A DNA stretch of 64,000 nucleotides from Plantactinospora soyae (lineage in GTDB: Bacteria > Actinomycetota > Actinomycetes > Mycobacteriales > Micromonosporaceae). Location of the stretch: positions 1,240,001 through 1,304,000 of the forward strand of contig NZ_JADBEB010000001.1 of the NCBI RefSeq assembly GCF_014874095.1, in the 5' to 3' direction. Below, piece after piece: positions 22,850-31,781 of the stretch. The position numbers and the translations under genes are program-made. Position 1 is the first letter of the stretch. The number at the start of each line of letters is the position of its first letter. The notes beneath the pieces were generated by a model, which was not told the DNA's origin, made no database searches, and saw nothing but the letters and a program-made list of their open reading frames with translations.

Positions 22850-23821
22850 TCAACGGGGCAGCAGGAGCAGCTTCCCGCTGGTACGCCGGCCCTCCAGGTC
22901 GGCGTGCGCCCGCGCCGCGTCGCCGAGCGGATAGGTCGCGCCGATCCGGATCGAGAGCCGCCCGGCGGCGAGCCACTCGAACAGGTCGCCACTGCGGCCG
23001 AGCAGGTCCGCTCGGCTCGCCACGTGCTGCGGCAGGGTCGGCCGGGTCAGGTAGAGCGATCCTCCGCTGGCGAGGCGTTCGGTGTCGAGCGGCGGCAGCG
23101 AGCCGCTGCTGGTGCCGTACGCGACAATCAGGCCGCGGAGGCGCAGCGCCGCCAGGCTGTCGTCGAAGGTGGCCCGGCCGACGCCGTCGTACACCACCGC
23201 GGCCCCGGCGCCCCCGGTGACCCCGCGGACCACCTCCGCGAAGTTGTCGTAGCGGGCGGTGTGGTCCGCCCCCGCCTGGCGGGCCAGGTCGGCCTTCGCG
23301 TCGCTGGAGGTGGTGGCGACCACGACACCGCCCCTGATCTTGACGAGCTGGGTGAGCAGCAGGCCGACCCCACCGGCGGCGGCGTGCACCACGACCACCT
23401 CGCCGGCCGCCACCGGATGGGTGGTGTGCGACAGGTAGTGCGCGGTCAGGCCCTGCGTCATCACCGCCGCCGCGGCCGGGAAGTCGACGCCCTCCGGCAC
23501 CGGTACGGCCCGGTCGGCGGGCACCAGGACCTGCTCCGCGTAGCTCCCCGGAACGCCCATCCAGGCGACCCGGTCCCCCTCGGCGAAACCCTCGACCCCC
23601 GGCCCGAGCGCCGCGACGGTACCGGCGCCCTCCTGCCCCGGGACCGCCGGCAGGTCGGCCGCGTACGGCGCCACGCCCTGCCGCTGGTAGACGTCGGCGA
23701 AGTTGACGCCCACGGCGGCGACGTCGACGAGGAGTTGACCCGCACCGGCCTTCGGAGCCGGGACCTCCATGACCTCCAGGACCTCCGGCCCACCGTGTTG
23801 TCGCAGCTGCACCACCCGCAT
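22850..23821 (-). CDS. Zinc-free quinone oxidoreductase (MDR family)
   Basis: 323 residues, the normal length for NADPH:quinone reductases. It opens MRVVQLRQHGGPEVLEVMEV and shows the family blocks GVNFADVYQRQG, PGQEGAGTV, the NADPH-binding VVHAAAGGVGLLLTQL, and Tyr in TARYDNFAEV. It lacks the cysteine cluster of zinc alcohol dehydrogenases. It would reduce quinones or enones with NADPH in the cytoplasm. It is convergent with the HAD-Mth938 gene (27-nt gap). Confidence 0.92.
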   Translation of the reverse strand: MRVVQLRQHGGPEVLEVMEVPAPKAGAGQLLVDVAAVGVNFADVYQRQGVAPYAADLPAVPGQEGAGTVAALGPGVEGFAEGDRVAWMGVPGSYAEQVLVPADRAVPVPEGVDFPAAAAVMTQGLTAHYLSHTTHPVAAGEVVVVHAAAGGVGLLLTQLVKIRGGVVVATTSSDAKADLARQAGADHTARYDNFAEVVRGVTGGAGAAVVYDGVGRATFDDSLAALRLRGLIVAYGTSSGSLPPLDTERLASGGSLYLTRPTLPQHVASRADLLGRSGDLFEWLAAGRLSIRIGATYPLGDAARAHADLEGRRTSGKLLLLPR

Positions 23822-23932
23822 TCGCCCATCCTCCCCGTACGCCGGTGGCCTTGACCGGGATTTCTAGGATTGCGGTTCATCGGTGACGGTCGAAGTTCCA
23901 GATCATGGCCCGGGAAGCGGATCGGAGTAGCC

Positions 23933-24436
23933 GTGTCATCCATCGACGCCCAGGCACTGGCAACCACCTTCGCCGGCATCGGTCTCTTCCTGCTCGCCGG
24001 CTCCACCTGGCTCCAGTACCGCGAGAGTCGCAAGAGCCGGAGCCTGATCGAGTACCAGATCAACGCCGATCTGTCGGACCGGATCCTGAAACTGGTGCCG
24101 GAACTGACCGGAGTCCTCAGCCTGCCCGAGGACAGCATCGACCGGGAAGAGCGCGGCGCGCTGGTCGACCTGTTCCTCATCTACGCCCAGGCGCGGAAGG
24201 CGGATCGGTTGGGCCTGTACCGCGACCCGGCCTGGGACGGGCTCCGCGACGAACTCGCGTTCTGGGCCAACCAGCCGAAGGCGGTCGCGGCGTTGGCCGA
24301 ATTCCGGCGCTCCGGCGAGGGTTGGCCACCCGGATTCTTCGAGTTCGTGGACTCCGAACTCGACGCGTTCCGAAGCCGGAAGGCGGCCCGTACGCCCGTT
24401 TCCGAGGCGGACGGGGGAAATCCGGCTACCGCGTGA
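23933..24436 (+). CDS. Membrane-anchored protein of unknown function
   Basis: 167 residues from GTG 23933, chosen for GGAG 5 nt upstream; an earlier in-frame start at 23870 would sit before the ribosome site. One N-terminal membrane helix (ALATTFAGIGLFLLAGSTW) is followed by a soluble helical domain with several Trp (LYRDPAWDGLRDELAFWANQ, EGWPPGFFEFVDSE). No family is assigned. It overlaps the convergent HxlR regulator by 11 bp at the 3' end. Confidence 0.68.
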   Translation: MSSIDAQALATTFAGIGLFLLAGSTWLQYRESRKSRSLIEYQINADLSDRILKLVPELTGVLSLPEDSIDREERGALVDLFLIYAQARKADRLGLYRDPAWDGLRDELAFWANQPKAVAALAEFRRSGEGWPPGFFEFVDSELDAFRSRKAARTPVSEADGGNPATA

Positions 24437-24839
24437 TGCCGGTGTCGTGCTGGGCGCGCGCCTCGCTGATGGTGGACCGGTTCGCCACGGCCCACTCGCC
24501 GAGTGCCACCACCAGCGGCAGCAGCGACCGTCCCAGCGCGGTCAGCGCGTACTCCACCCGGGCGGCGGTACCCGACCCGGGGGTACGACTGACCAGCCCG
24601 TCCCGGACCAGGGCTCCCAGCGTACGGGTCAGCATCCGACGACTCAGGCCGTGCACCGCCCGGTCCAGTTCGTTGAAGCCGTAGCCACGCTGGCTCAGCA
24701 GCGAGAGCACCAGCACGCTCCACTTGTCACCGACCCGGTGCAGCACCTCCGAGGCCGAGCAGGCCGCCCGGTCCGCCAGGGTCACCGGCACCCGGATCCC
24801 GACCGCCGTACCCGGGGCCGCGTCGTCGCCAGGGGACAT
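24426..24839 (-). CDS. HxlR-family winged-helix transcriptional regulator
   Basis: 137 residues. After a short variable N-terminus comes CSASEVLHRVGDKWSVLVL, with the single Cys and the GDKWSVLVL block typical of HxlR regulators. The recognition region is FNELDRAVHGLSRRMLTRTL and the wing VSRTPGSGTAARVEYALTALG. The family often senses aldehydes or oxidants through that Cys and controls a divergent oxidoreductase. Here the divergent gene is a short-chain dehydrogenase reduced to a fragment. The start is ATG 24839, with AAGG 8 nt upstream. Confidence 0.92.
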   Translation of the reverse strand: MSPGDDAAPGTAVGIRVPVTLADRAACSASEVLHRVGDKWSVLVLSLLSQRGYGFNELDRAVHGLSRRMLTRTLGALVRDGLVSRTPGSGTAARVEYALTALGRSLLPLVVALGEWAVANRSTISEARAQHDTGITR

Positions 24840-24867
24840 TGATGTGCCTTCTTTCGCCACTTCGCCA

Positions 24868-24896
24868 CCAGCGGAAAGGATCAGATTATCCGCTGG
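24868..24896. promoter_or_regulatory. Operator-like inverted repeat between hxlR and the SDR remnant
   Basis: CCAGCGGA (24868-24875) and TCCGCTGG (24889-24896) are perfect inverted repeats separated by 13 nt. The symmetry extends outward: CTTTCGCCA at 24851-24859 answers TGGCGAAAG at 24894-24902. The AT-rich centre (AGATTATC) could hold a -10. It is the likely HxlR binding site, 28 nt upstream of its start codon. Confidence 0.65.
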
Positions 24897-24914
24897 CGAA
24901 AGAGGGGACACCCG

Positions 24915-25046
24915 ATGAGGACCGTGGTGATCACGGGTGGCACCAGCGGCATCGGCGCGGGCCTGGCCCGGCGACTGCTGGCTCCGGGACACCGCGTCGC
25001 GCCTGCACCGGGTGCTGGCCGGGTTGGTGTCCGAACGGCCGGCTGA
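24915..25046 (+). pseudogene. Truncated short-chain dehydrogenase (SDR) remnant
   Basis: ATG 24915 opens a frame reading MRTVVITGGTSGIGAGLARR and then LLAPGHRV, the classic first beta-alpha unit of an SDR with its TGGTSGIG cofactor loop. It soon loses homology and stops at 25044-25046 after 43 codons. A functional SDR needs about 230-290 residues including NAG and YxxxK motifs, which are not found downstream in any frame. It appears to be the decayed partner of the divergent HxlR gene, cut by deletion or recombination. Confidence 0.8.
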
Positions 25047-25513
25047 GCCGTTCCGGAGCGTGTCGGCTATCCGTCAGCGACCGGCCGGACCGGGGGACGT
25101 CGTGCAGGTCGGGGCGGTCGACGAGCACCTCGGCGGCACCGTGCCGGGCGGGCTGCGCCGGAGGGCGAAACACCATCCGGCAAAGGCGTCCGCGCACCGG
25201 GAAGCCGGCTCCGGTCCCGTGCCGCCGTACGCCGTTCTGGTCCCGTTTTACCTAATCCGAAACGGTTCCGCGTATTATCTCGCTCCGTATCAAGACTGTT
25301 GCTCTAGGTAATTGTCTGCGTAACATGCCCGATGAGCAGGCCCTACTGGAGGAGGTCGCTGGAGGGCGAGGCGTGGAGCGGATCCGCCGGCCAGTCCGGG
25401 TGGAGGCCCACATCGCCACAGACTTCGCTGGCATCGTCGTCGGCGCCACGGGACGCCCCGCAGGCCGGTCGACGTGCGAGAACCCCCGACGATCCGCGAG
25501 AACGGTCAACCGT
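25047..25513. other. 467-nt gap after the SDR remnant, no supported gene
   Basis: No convincing gene. The segment 25240-25330 is distinctly AT-richer than its surroundings. It contains a CCGTTT...AAACGG inverted repeat (25243-25265) and a TATTAT box near 25273, so it may hold the promoter for the FkbM-type methyltransferase. The first half may be scrambled remains of the lost SDR gene. Confidence 0.45.
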
Positions 25514-26341
25514 ATGCCAACTTTTCGATCGACGCTGCGCCGTGCCTTCCATCAGTCCGGTGCGCAGCACGTCCGTCGGGCCGCCCATCGGATAGCCCTG
25601 CGCACCCGGGCCGGAGCCTTCCGCAACGAGATCGGTGTGGTGCTGCACGCCGACCACACCGACATCCGGGGCACCGAGCTCGCCGTCTACAAGGGCAACC
25701 TCGATCGGAACGCGGTCGCCGCCTGGCGCCGGCTGGTGGGCGAGGTCCGGCCGACGGTGGCCATCGACGTCGGCGCGAACTACGGCGAGGTCGCCTTCTC
25801 GACCTCCTACTACGGGCTCCGGGAACTGCACCTCGTCGAGCCGAATCCCGCCGTACTCCCCTGGCTGCGTAAGACGATCGCGGCGGCCACCGGCGACTAT
25901 CCGGGTACCGTGCTGCACGCCGGCGCGGCCAGCGACCGTTCGGCGACCGCCCGGCTCTACCTGCACGAGCACACCGGCGTCGCGTCGCTTCGGGTTCCGA
26001 ACGACCGGGGTGTCGAGGTGGAGTGCTTCCGGCTGGACGAGCGGATCCGCCTCCGCGACGACGACTCGCTACTGTTCAAGATCGATGTCGAGGGTCACGA
26101 GCAGGCCGCGCTGGAGGGGATGGCCGGGCTGTTCCACAACCGGAGCGTCGCCGGAATCTGCGAGGTGCTGCACGCCGACGACGCACTGCTCGGCTACCTC
26201 TGCGCCAACTTCACCGTCGCCCTCCAGTACGCCGGGACGGAACGCCCGGTGGACGAGTTCGCGCTCCGCGACACGGTGGCCAAGGCGCGCGAGAGCGGTT
26301 GGGGCGATCTCGGCAAGGACGTGGTGGTGCGGTCGCGCTGA
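25514..26341 (+). CDS. FkbM-family methyltransferase
   Basis: 275 residues from ATG 25514 (MPTFRSTLRRAFHQSGAQHV). The SAM-binding motif I is AIDVGANYGEVAFS, followed by LHLVEPNPAVLPWL. LLFKIDVEGHEQAALEGM is the FkbM hallmark. These enzymes O-methylate sugars, polyketides or glycans; the substrate is unknown. An in-frame extension up to 25325 has no homology. It is followed within 6 nt by the stop of the convergent acyltransferase gene, and the two may both modify surface or exported glycans, which is inference. Confidence 0.85.
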   Translation: MPTFRSTLRRAFHQSGAQHVRRAAHRIALRTRAGAFRNEIGVVLHADHTDIRGTELAVYKGNLDRNAVAAWRRLVGEVRPTVAIDVGANYGEVAFSTSYYGLRELHLVEPNPAVLPWLRKTIAAATGDYPGTVLHAGAASDRSATARLYLHEHTGVASLRVPNDRGVEVECFRLDERIRLRDDDSLLFKIDVEGHEQAALEGMAGLFHNRSVAGICEVLHADDALLGYLCANFTVALQYAGTERPVDEFALRDTVAKARESGWGDLGKDVVVRSR

Positions 26342-26347
26342 CCCGGG

Positions 26348-28108
26348 CTACGGAGAGCAGACGAACCGCGGGTCGGCCCAGACGCCCACGGCGCCGCCCG
26401 ACGGGCTACTGGTGACCAGGTCGACGAAGCTGGCCCGGGTGACGTCCACGTCGATCTGCTCCGCCTGGTCGGACCGGCTGCGTACGCCCGACTCGAACAC
26501 GAGTACGTCGTCCGCCCGTACCGCGAAGGCGACCTCGGCGTCGTCGGCGCCGACGTCGATGACGGCCCGCAGCCGCCCACAGCCGGCCGGTGGCTGCACC
26601 CGGAGCCGGCTGGGTGCCGCGGTGAGCACCGCACGCGGATAGACCTCGCCGTGCACGGTCACGGCGCCCGGCGCCGCCGCGACCGTCGGTGACAGTGGCG
26701 CCGACGACGGCGTCGACGTGCCGTCGACCAGCATGGGCAGGTCGGACAGGTGGTAGGTGACCTCCTGCCGGGCCACCTGGGCCGGGCTGCGGGTCGTCAC
26801 TCCCGGCCAGAGGTTGAGCGCCATCACGGCCAGGCCCACCGCCAGCACCGCGACCACCGATGCCATCGCCCGATGCCAGCCGCTACCCGAGCCGGGCGCC
26901 ACGGCGATCCGGGGCACCGCCTTGCGGGGCACCGATTCGACCGCGCCGGACCCGGCCGGTACCCGGGACGGTCGGGTCCGGGCCGGACTGACCCGGGCCG
27001 GGACGAGCGCCGGCCGTCGGCGGGCCGCCAGGTCCTCGATCCAGCCGAACAGGGCGACCGCCACCGCGACGAGTACCCAGACGCCGGCCAGCCGGACGGC
27101 GACGGTGGCCACCCAACCGGATACCGGGACCGGCGCGAGCAGCGCCCCGGAGAGCACCCCCGCCGGCAGGTGCCACAGGTAGATGGTGACCGCGCGGGCG
27201 TTCAACAACTCGATCAACCGGTCCAGCGGTCGGATCCGGCCCAACCAGTCCAGTCGGGGCCGGAACCGCAGCACCGTCGCGACGAATGCCATCGACCACA
27301 GGGTGTTGCCGCCCGCGACCCGGTTCAGGTCGTAGTTCCCGCTCGACCAGCCCACCACCAGCACCCAGGCGGCGCCGGTCACCGCCAGCGCGGCCACCGC
27401 GATGGCGTACCGCCGGGCGGGGATCCGGCGGAGCAGCCCGTCGTGGTGCGCGAACCCGAGCAGCCAGCAGGCCAGGTACGCGCTGACGTTGGTGGCCTGC
27501 TCGTTGAAGTAGCCGCCGACGTTCACCACGTTGAACCGGAAGGCGATCGGCAGGGCGATCGCCAGGGCCAGGCTCTGCCACGGCCAGCGGCGGAAGACGG
27601 CGAGCAGGACGGGCGAGAGCAGCACCAGCCAGAGATAGGTGACGATGTACCAGAGCACGACGTTGTACGCCCAGGCCCAGGACTGGCCGCCGACCGGTGG
27701 GGTCCGGGCCGGGAAGATCCACCAGACCATCTCGCCCCAGCCGAGCGCGGCCGTCGGAGCGGCCCGCCAGCCCGTGACCAGCAGCAGCGTCACCGCCACC
27801 GCCGCGAACCCCCACAGCGGCGGCAGCAGCCGGCGCAGCCGCCGGCCCACCGCGCTGTTGCCGGTACGCCCCAGCGAGCTGGCCATCAGCGACCCGGCCA
27901 GGGCGAACATCAGCCCCATCGCCGGGAACAGCACGGTCAGCCAGATCCAGCCGAGTACGTGGTACGTCACCACCCGGACGAGCGCCGCCGCCCGCCACAT
28001 GTCGAGGTACCGGTCCCGCCCTCCCGAGCCCGAGCCCGAGTCCGGCGCGTCACCCGCACCCCCGGCTACGGCCGCAGCCGTAACCACGGTGTCAGGCGAC
28101 GTCGTCAT
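26348..28108 (-). CDS. Membrane acyltransferase (acyltransferase_3-like) with C-terminal NPCBM-like domain
   Basis: 586 residues from ATG 28108 (GGAG 6 nt upstream). Residues ~30-390 are a multi-pass membrane domain (about ten helices) opening RDRYLDMWRAAALVRVVTYHVLGW, where the His resembles the catalytic His of acyltransferase-3 proteins; AVTIYLWHLPAG is another family block. After a linker and one more helix (ASVVAVLAVGLAVMALNLW), the last ~130 residues are extracytoplasmic. They resemble the NPCBM carbohydrate-binding fold (AVIDVGADDAEVAFAVRADD). It probably acylates a cell-surface glycan. Confidence 0.75.
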   Translation of the reverse strand: MTTSPDTVVTAAAVAGGAGDAPDSGSGSGGRDRYLDMWRAAALVRVVTYHVLGWIWLTVLFPAMGLMFALAGSLMASSLGRTGNSAVGRRLRRLLPPLWGFAAVAVTLLLVTGWRAAPTAALGWGEMVWWIFPARTPPVGGQSWAWAYNVVLWYIVTYLWLVLLSPVLLAVFRRWPWQSLALAIALPIAFRFNVVNVGGYFNEQATNVSAYLACWLLGFAHHDGLLRRIPARRYAIAVAALAVTGAAWVLVVGWSSGNYDLNRVAGGNTLWSMAFVATVLRFRPRLDWLGRIRPLDRLIELLNARAVTIYLWHLPAGVLSGALLAPVPVSGWVATVAVRLAGVWVLVAVAVALFGWIEDLAARRRPALVPARVSPARTRPSRVPAGSGAVESVPRKAVPRIAVAPGSGSGWHRAMASVVAVLAVGLAVMALNLWPGVTTRSPAQVARQEVTYHLSDLPMLVDGTSTPSSAPLSPTVAAAPGAVTVHGEVYPRAVLTAAPSRLRVQPPAGCGRLRAVIDVGADDAEVAFAVRADDVLVFESGVRSRSDQAEQIDVDVTRASFVDLVTSSPSGGAVGVWADPRFVCSP

Positions 28109-28600
28109 CGGTGTCTCCAGATCTCCGGTCGGACGCCGCCCGACGTTTGCTGATGGGTGACTCGTACGCCGTCGCCTCACGGGGTGGTCCGGGCCACTCC
28201 GCCTCGGCGACCTCGTACCCCCCGGCGCCGCTCCGCCCCCCGCCGGCAGGTCGGGGACGGGCGGTGTCGACAGACGGACCTTGCCCATCAGTCCTACCCG
28301 ACAAACCTGAGCGATTCCTGGCCAGAGCTCATATCGGGTCCGTCGTCACGCTGCCGGGCTACCCCGGTGACCACCCGAGGGCCCCGTCGCCACCGTATCT
28401 CCCCATGATCATCGCGTGGTTCGGCGCGCTCCGCTGGCGGATCGTGAGATCCCACACCCGCGTCCCCGAGCCGCCCGAAATCCCGGCGGGCCGCCCCGAC
28501 CCGCAGCAGGATGGTGATCGACCGGGGAGCGTGCGACGCTCGACCGGCGTGTCGCGACAACAGGCGACCGGGTGCGGCAGCACCGGGTGAGGAGTCGATC
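28109..28600. other. 492-nt intergenic region
   Basis: Divergent gap between the acyltransferase and an MDR oxidoreductase. I see no gene-like reading frame with homology, no clear palindrome and no repeat. A ribosome-binding site for each flanking gene is present at its edges. Confidence 0.5.
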
Positions 28601-29626
28601 ATGAAGGCAGCCGTCTACCAGCGCACCGGCGATCCGGCAGTGCTGGAGGTGATCGACCGGCCGGTTCCCGAGCCGGGTCCGGGCGAGGTACTGGTCCGGG
28701 TCGCCGTCTCCGGAGTCAATCCCACCGACTGGAAGGCCCGGCAGGGCGACGGGTCCGGCACCCCGCTCCGGCAGGGCTGGCAGATCCCGAACCAGGACGG
28801 CGCGGGGATCGTCGAGACCGTCGGCACCGGCGTCGACGCGAAGCTGGTCGGCGAGCGGGTCTGGATCTGGGAGGCCGCCTACAAGCGCCAGTGGGGGACG
28901 TCGGCGGAGTACACCGTCGTACCGGCCCGGCAGGTGGTACGGCTCGGTGCCGCCTCCTTCGACCTCGGTGCGAGCCTCGGCATCCCGTTCATGACCGCGC
29001 ACCGTTGCCTGACCGTGGGCGAGACGATGCCCGACCGCCTCGACGTCGGCGCGCTCACCGGCCGTACCGTGCTGGTCCAGGGCGGTGCGGGTGCGGTCGG
29101 CAACGCGGCGATCCAACTCGCCCGCTGGGCCGACGCCACAGTCATCACCACGGTCAGCAGCTCGGAGAAGGCGCAGCTCGCGGTGGCGGCCGGCGCGTCG
29201 TACGTGATCAACTACCGGGAAGAGGACGTGGTCGCCGAGACCAGGAAGATCGTGCCGGACGGTGTGGACGCGATCGTCGAGGTGGATGCGGCCAGGAACG
29301 CGGAGATCGACTGTCGGGTCATCGGCGCCAACGGCTCGGTGGCGGTGTACGCCGGCAACAGCGACTCGAAGGTCACCCTGCCGGTCCGGTCGCTCATGAC
29401 GCCGAACGTGCGGTGGCAGTTCGTACTGGTCTACACCCTGCCGACGGTGGCCAAGGCGCACGCGGTCTTCGATGTCGCCGCCGGAGCGGCGGCCGGTGCG
29501 CTCCGGGTCGGCCTCGACGCCGGTCTCCCACTGCACTACTACCCGCTGGCAGAGGCCGCCGACGCGCACGCCGCCGTGCAGAACTCGGCGGTCGGCAAGG
29601 TGCTGGTGGTCACGAGCGATCAGTGA
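28601..29626 (+). CDS. Zinc-free quinone oxidoreductase-like MDR protein
   Basis: 341 residues from ATG 28601 (GAGGAG 6 nt upstream). It starts MKAAVYQRTGDPAVLEVIDR, with GVNPTDWKARQG, QIPNQDGAGIVETVG and the NADP loop VLVQGGAGAVGNAAIQLA, followed by YVINYREEDVV. No zinc-ligand set is visible. It is a member of the QOR branch of the medium-chain dehydrogenases, reducing quinones or enals. The 3' end overlaps the convergent unknown gene by 17 bp. Confidence 0.9.
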   Translation: MKAAVYQRTGDPAVLEVIDRPVPEPGPGEVLVRVAVSGVNPTDWKARQGDGSGTPLRQGWQIPNQDGAGIVETVGTGVDAKLVGERVWIWEAAYKRQWGTSAEYTVVPARQVVRLGAASFDLGASLGIPFMTAHRCLTVGETMPDRLDVGALTGRTVLVQGGAGAVGNAAIQLARWADATVITTVSSSEKAQLAVAAGASYVINYREEDVVAETRKIVPDGVDAIVEVDAARNAEIDCRVIGANGSVAVYAGNSDSKVTLPVRSLMTPNVRWQFVLVYTLPTVAKAHAVFDVAAGAAAGALRVGLDAGLPLHYYPLAEAADAHAAVQNSAVGKVLVVTSDQ

Positions 29627-30674
29627 CCGAGGACCCGGTCCCGGACAGGATGGCCGCGAGCCGGGGGCCGAACCGGGCGAGGGTGGCCCGGGTCTCGATC
29701 GCCGACAGGCCGAGCACGGTCGAGCGGGCGACGACCACCGCGCACTGCCGGCCGGCGGCCACCCCCAACTCGACCGTCCGATCCGTTGCCTTCCGCGACG
29801 CCGCTTCGGCGAGCACCGCCGCGTCTTCCGCGCTGGCGGCCTCGGCCAGGAACACCAGTAGGACGTGCTGGTCGGTGATGACCGCCGCCCCGGCCGGCTC
29901 GGCGTGTACGGACGCACAGCCGGTCAGCCGCCGCCGGGCTCCGGCCACGGCCGACGTCCCGGCGCCGGCCAGCCAGATGTCGGGCAACTCGGCCGCCACC
30001 GACACGTGGCCGACCCGGTAGTCGTCCCGTTCCAGCATCGCGGCCACCTCGAAGGCCAGCCCGGCCAGGTCGGTCTCCGGCGCGTAGTCCGCGCCCTCGT
30101 CGTCGACGAGTACCCGGCCGGTCGGCGTCTCCAGCACCCGGTAGCCACACTCCTCCACCAGATCGATGCTGTCCGCCGTGACTTCCCTGAGCAGGGCCGC
30201 GAGCTCCGGTTCCGCGCGACCGGCGGCACCGCGTACGGTCTCGGCCGGGATCAGGCCGAGCCGCTCCGCCGCGTACGACGTGAGGGCGGTGCTGACCCAG
30301 ATGTCCCGCCAGTCGATCCGGTTCAGTTCGATCGCGGAGAGCGCGTCGAACGCGACCCGTACCTCGGCCGGCACTCCGGTACGGATCGCGGCGAACGCGC
30401 GGCGGCGGGCGAAGGTCGCCAGCGTGTAGAGGTCGTCCGGGCACAGCCGGGACCGGAGCGCGTGCCGAGCCTCGGCGGCCAGTCCGGCGTACCCGGTCAC
30501 GATCGTCGACACCGTCGCGTCCGCCGGTGCGTCGACCCAGCGCCACAGACACTCCGCCGCCGGGTCGTAGTCCACCCCCCACAGGGGTGACTCGGCCACC
30601 GGCCCACCGTCGAGAAGCCCTTTGCCGGCGTCGTCAGCGGACGCCGCGCGGCCTTCCGGCCACGGGTCACTCAT
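29610..30674 (-). CDS. Hypothetical protein, Ala-rich, cytoplasmic
   Basis: 354 residues from ATG 30674 (MSDPWPEGRAASADDAGKG). No family is recognised. The N-terminal half contains WGVDYDPAAECLWRWVDAPA and a helical region with RRRAFAAIRTGVPAEVR. The C-terminal ~150 residues alternate strands and helices (ITDQHVLLVFLAEAAS). There is no signal peptide or membrane helix. Codon usage looks like genuine coding sequence. It stands alone between two oxidoreductase genes. Confidence 0.72.
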   Translation of the reverse strand: MSDPWPEGRAASADDAGKGLLDGGPVAESPLWGVDYDPAAECLWRWVDAPADATVSTIVTGYAGLAAEARHALRSRLCPDDLYTLATFARRRAFAAIRTGVPAEVRVAFDALSAIELNRIDWRDIWVSTALTSYAAERLGLIPAETVRGAAGRAEPELAALLREVTADSIDLVEECGYRVLETPTGRVLVDDEGADYAPETDLAGLAFEVAAMLERDDYRVGHVSVAAELPDIWLAGAGTSAVAGARRRLTGCASVHAEPAGAAVITDQHVLLVFLAEAASAEDAAVLAEAASRKATDRTVELGVAAGRQCAVVVARSTVLGLSAIETRATLARFGPRLAAILSGTGSSVTDRS

Positions 30675-30754
30675 ACCCGTCGACGGTAGCCCATCCCGCC
30701 CAACATCGGCGGGCTTCCATGGAATACCCGTCGGATCCCCGCCGGGGCGGCCAA

Positions 30755-31669
30755 CTACGGAACGAGGACGATCTTTCCGCGCAACCGCCCGGCCTCGACC
30801 AGCCGGTGCGCGTGGGCCGCCTCCGCCAGCGGCAACGAGGCCGCGACCCTGGTCCGCAGCCGCCCGTTTGCCACGTCCGCCATCAACTCGGCCAGCATCG
30901 ACCGGTCGAGCCGGACCATGACCGTGTGCTGGCGTACACCCCGGGCCGGGTTCAGCGGTGGCACCGGACGGGTCGTCACCAGCGTGCCGCCGTCGGCGAC
31001 CGCCGCACCGGCCGCCGCGCCGAGAGGCACCGCGTCGAGCACCGCGGGCATCGGCCCGAGCCCGGCCAGGTCGGCCGACCGGGGCACCACGTCGGCGACG
31101 CCGAGGCCGCGTACCCACGCCTCGTCGTCGTGGCTCGCCACCGCGACCACCCGATGTCCGGCCCGGACCGCCAACTGGGCGGCGAAGCCGCCGACCCCGC
31201 CGCTGGCGCCGGTCACCAGCAGCGTCGACCCGGGAGCGAGCGGCAGCAACGCAAGGGCCTGCCGCGCGGTCAGCGCGTTCAGCGCGATGGTCGCCGCCGC
31301 CGCCATGTCCATCCCATCGGGTACGCCGACCAGCCACTCCCGGTCGGCCACCACGAATTCGGCGTACGCGCCGGAGGTGCCCCGGGTCAGATGCCACGGC
31401 ACCATTCCCGCCACCCGGCCACCCGGCCGGTGCTCGGTGACGTCGTCGCCGACCGCCACCACGTGGCCGGCGAAGTCCCAGCCGAGCAGGAACGGCGGTT
31501 CGATCGGGCCACCGGGGATCAGCCCGACCCGTGCCGCCACGTCGGCGGGCTGCACGCCGGCCGCACGAATCCGGACCAGCACCTTTCCCGGGCCGACAAC
31601 CGGGTCCGGTCGTTCAACCACCCGCAGCACACCGGGACCGCCCAGCGCCGTCACCGCCACCGCTCGCAT
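30755..31669 (-). CDS. Zinc-free MDR oxidoreductase (NADPH:quinone reductase-like)
   Basis: 304 residues from ATG 31669 (AAGGGG 8 nt upstream); an in-frame start at 31711 lacks support. MRAVAVTALGGPGVLRVVER, GVQPADVAARVG, LGWDFAGHVVAVGDDV and the dinucleotide loop LLVTGASGGVGGFAAQLA place it in the QOR group. The C-terminus is short, ending LRGKIVLVP. It is the third such gene within 9 kb; the three are not close copies of each other. Confidence 0.9.
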   Translation of the reverse strand: MRAVAVTALGGPGVLRVVERPDPVVGPGKVLVRIRAAGVQPADVAARVGLIPGGPIEPPFLLGWDFAGHVVAVGDDVTEHRPGGRVAGMVPWHLTRGTSGAYAEFVVADREWLVGVPDGMDMAAAATIALNALTARQALALLPLAPGSTLLVTGASGGVGGFAAQLAVRAGHRVVAVASHDDEAWVRGLGVADVVPRSADLAGLGPMPAVLDAVPLGAAAGAAVADGGTLVTTRPVPPLNPARGVRQHTVMVRLDRSMLAELMADVANGRLRTRVAASLPLAEAAHAHRLVEAGRLRGKIVLVP

Positions 31670-31781
31670 CGCTCGCCCCTTCCGCGTGGCCAACATCCTT
31701 CCCGGGCTCACATCCGGTTGGCAACGGGTCGGCTACCGGTTGTCGGCAACGGATCGGGAACGACCTCGGGCGGCGTACGGA

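Noticed and set aside
25047-25311. A frame through the gap after the SDR remnant as a small gene
   Set aside because: Arg/Ala-rich with no ribosome-binding site or motif, and it overlaps the SDR remnant in another frame.
26750-28153. A 467-codon frame opposite the acyltransferase
   Set aside because: His/Arg/Gln-rich shadow with no hydrophobic or conserved pattern, while the other strand shows clear membrane helices.
22850-31669. Three MDR oxidoreductases as a recent gene duplication
   Set aside because: They differ in N-terminal, cofactor-loop and C-terminal sequence and are not arranged in tandem, so they look like independent members of a large family.
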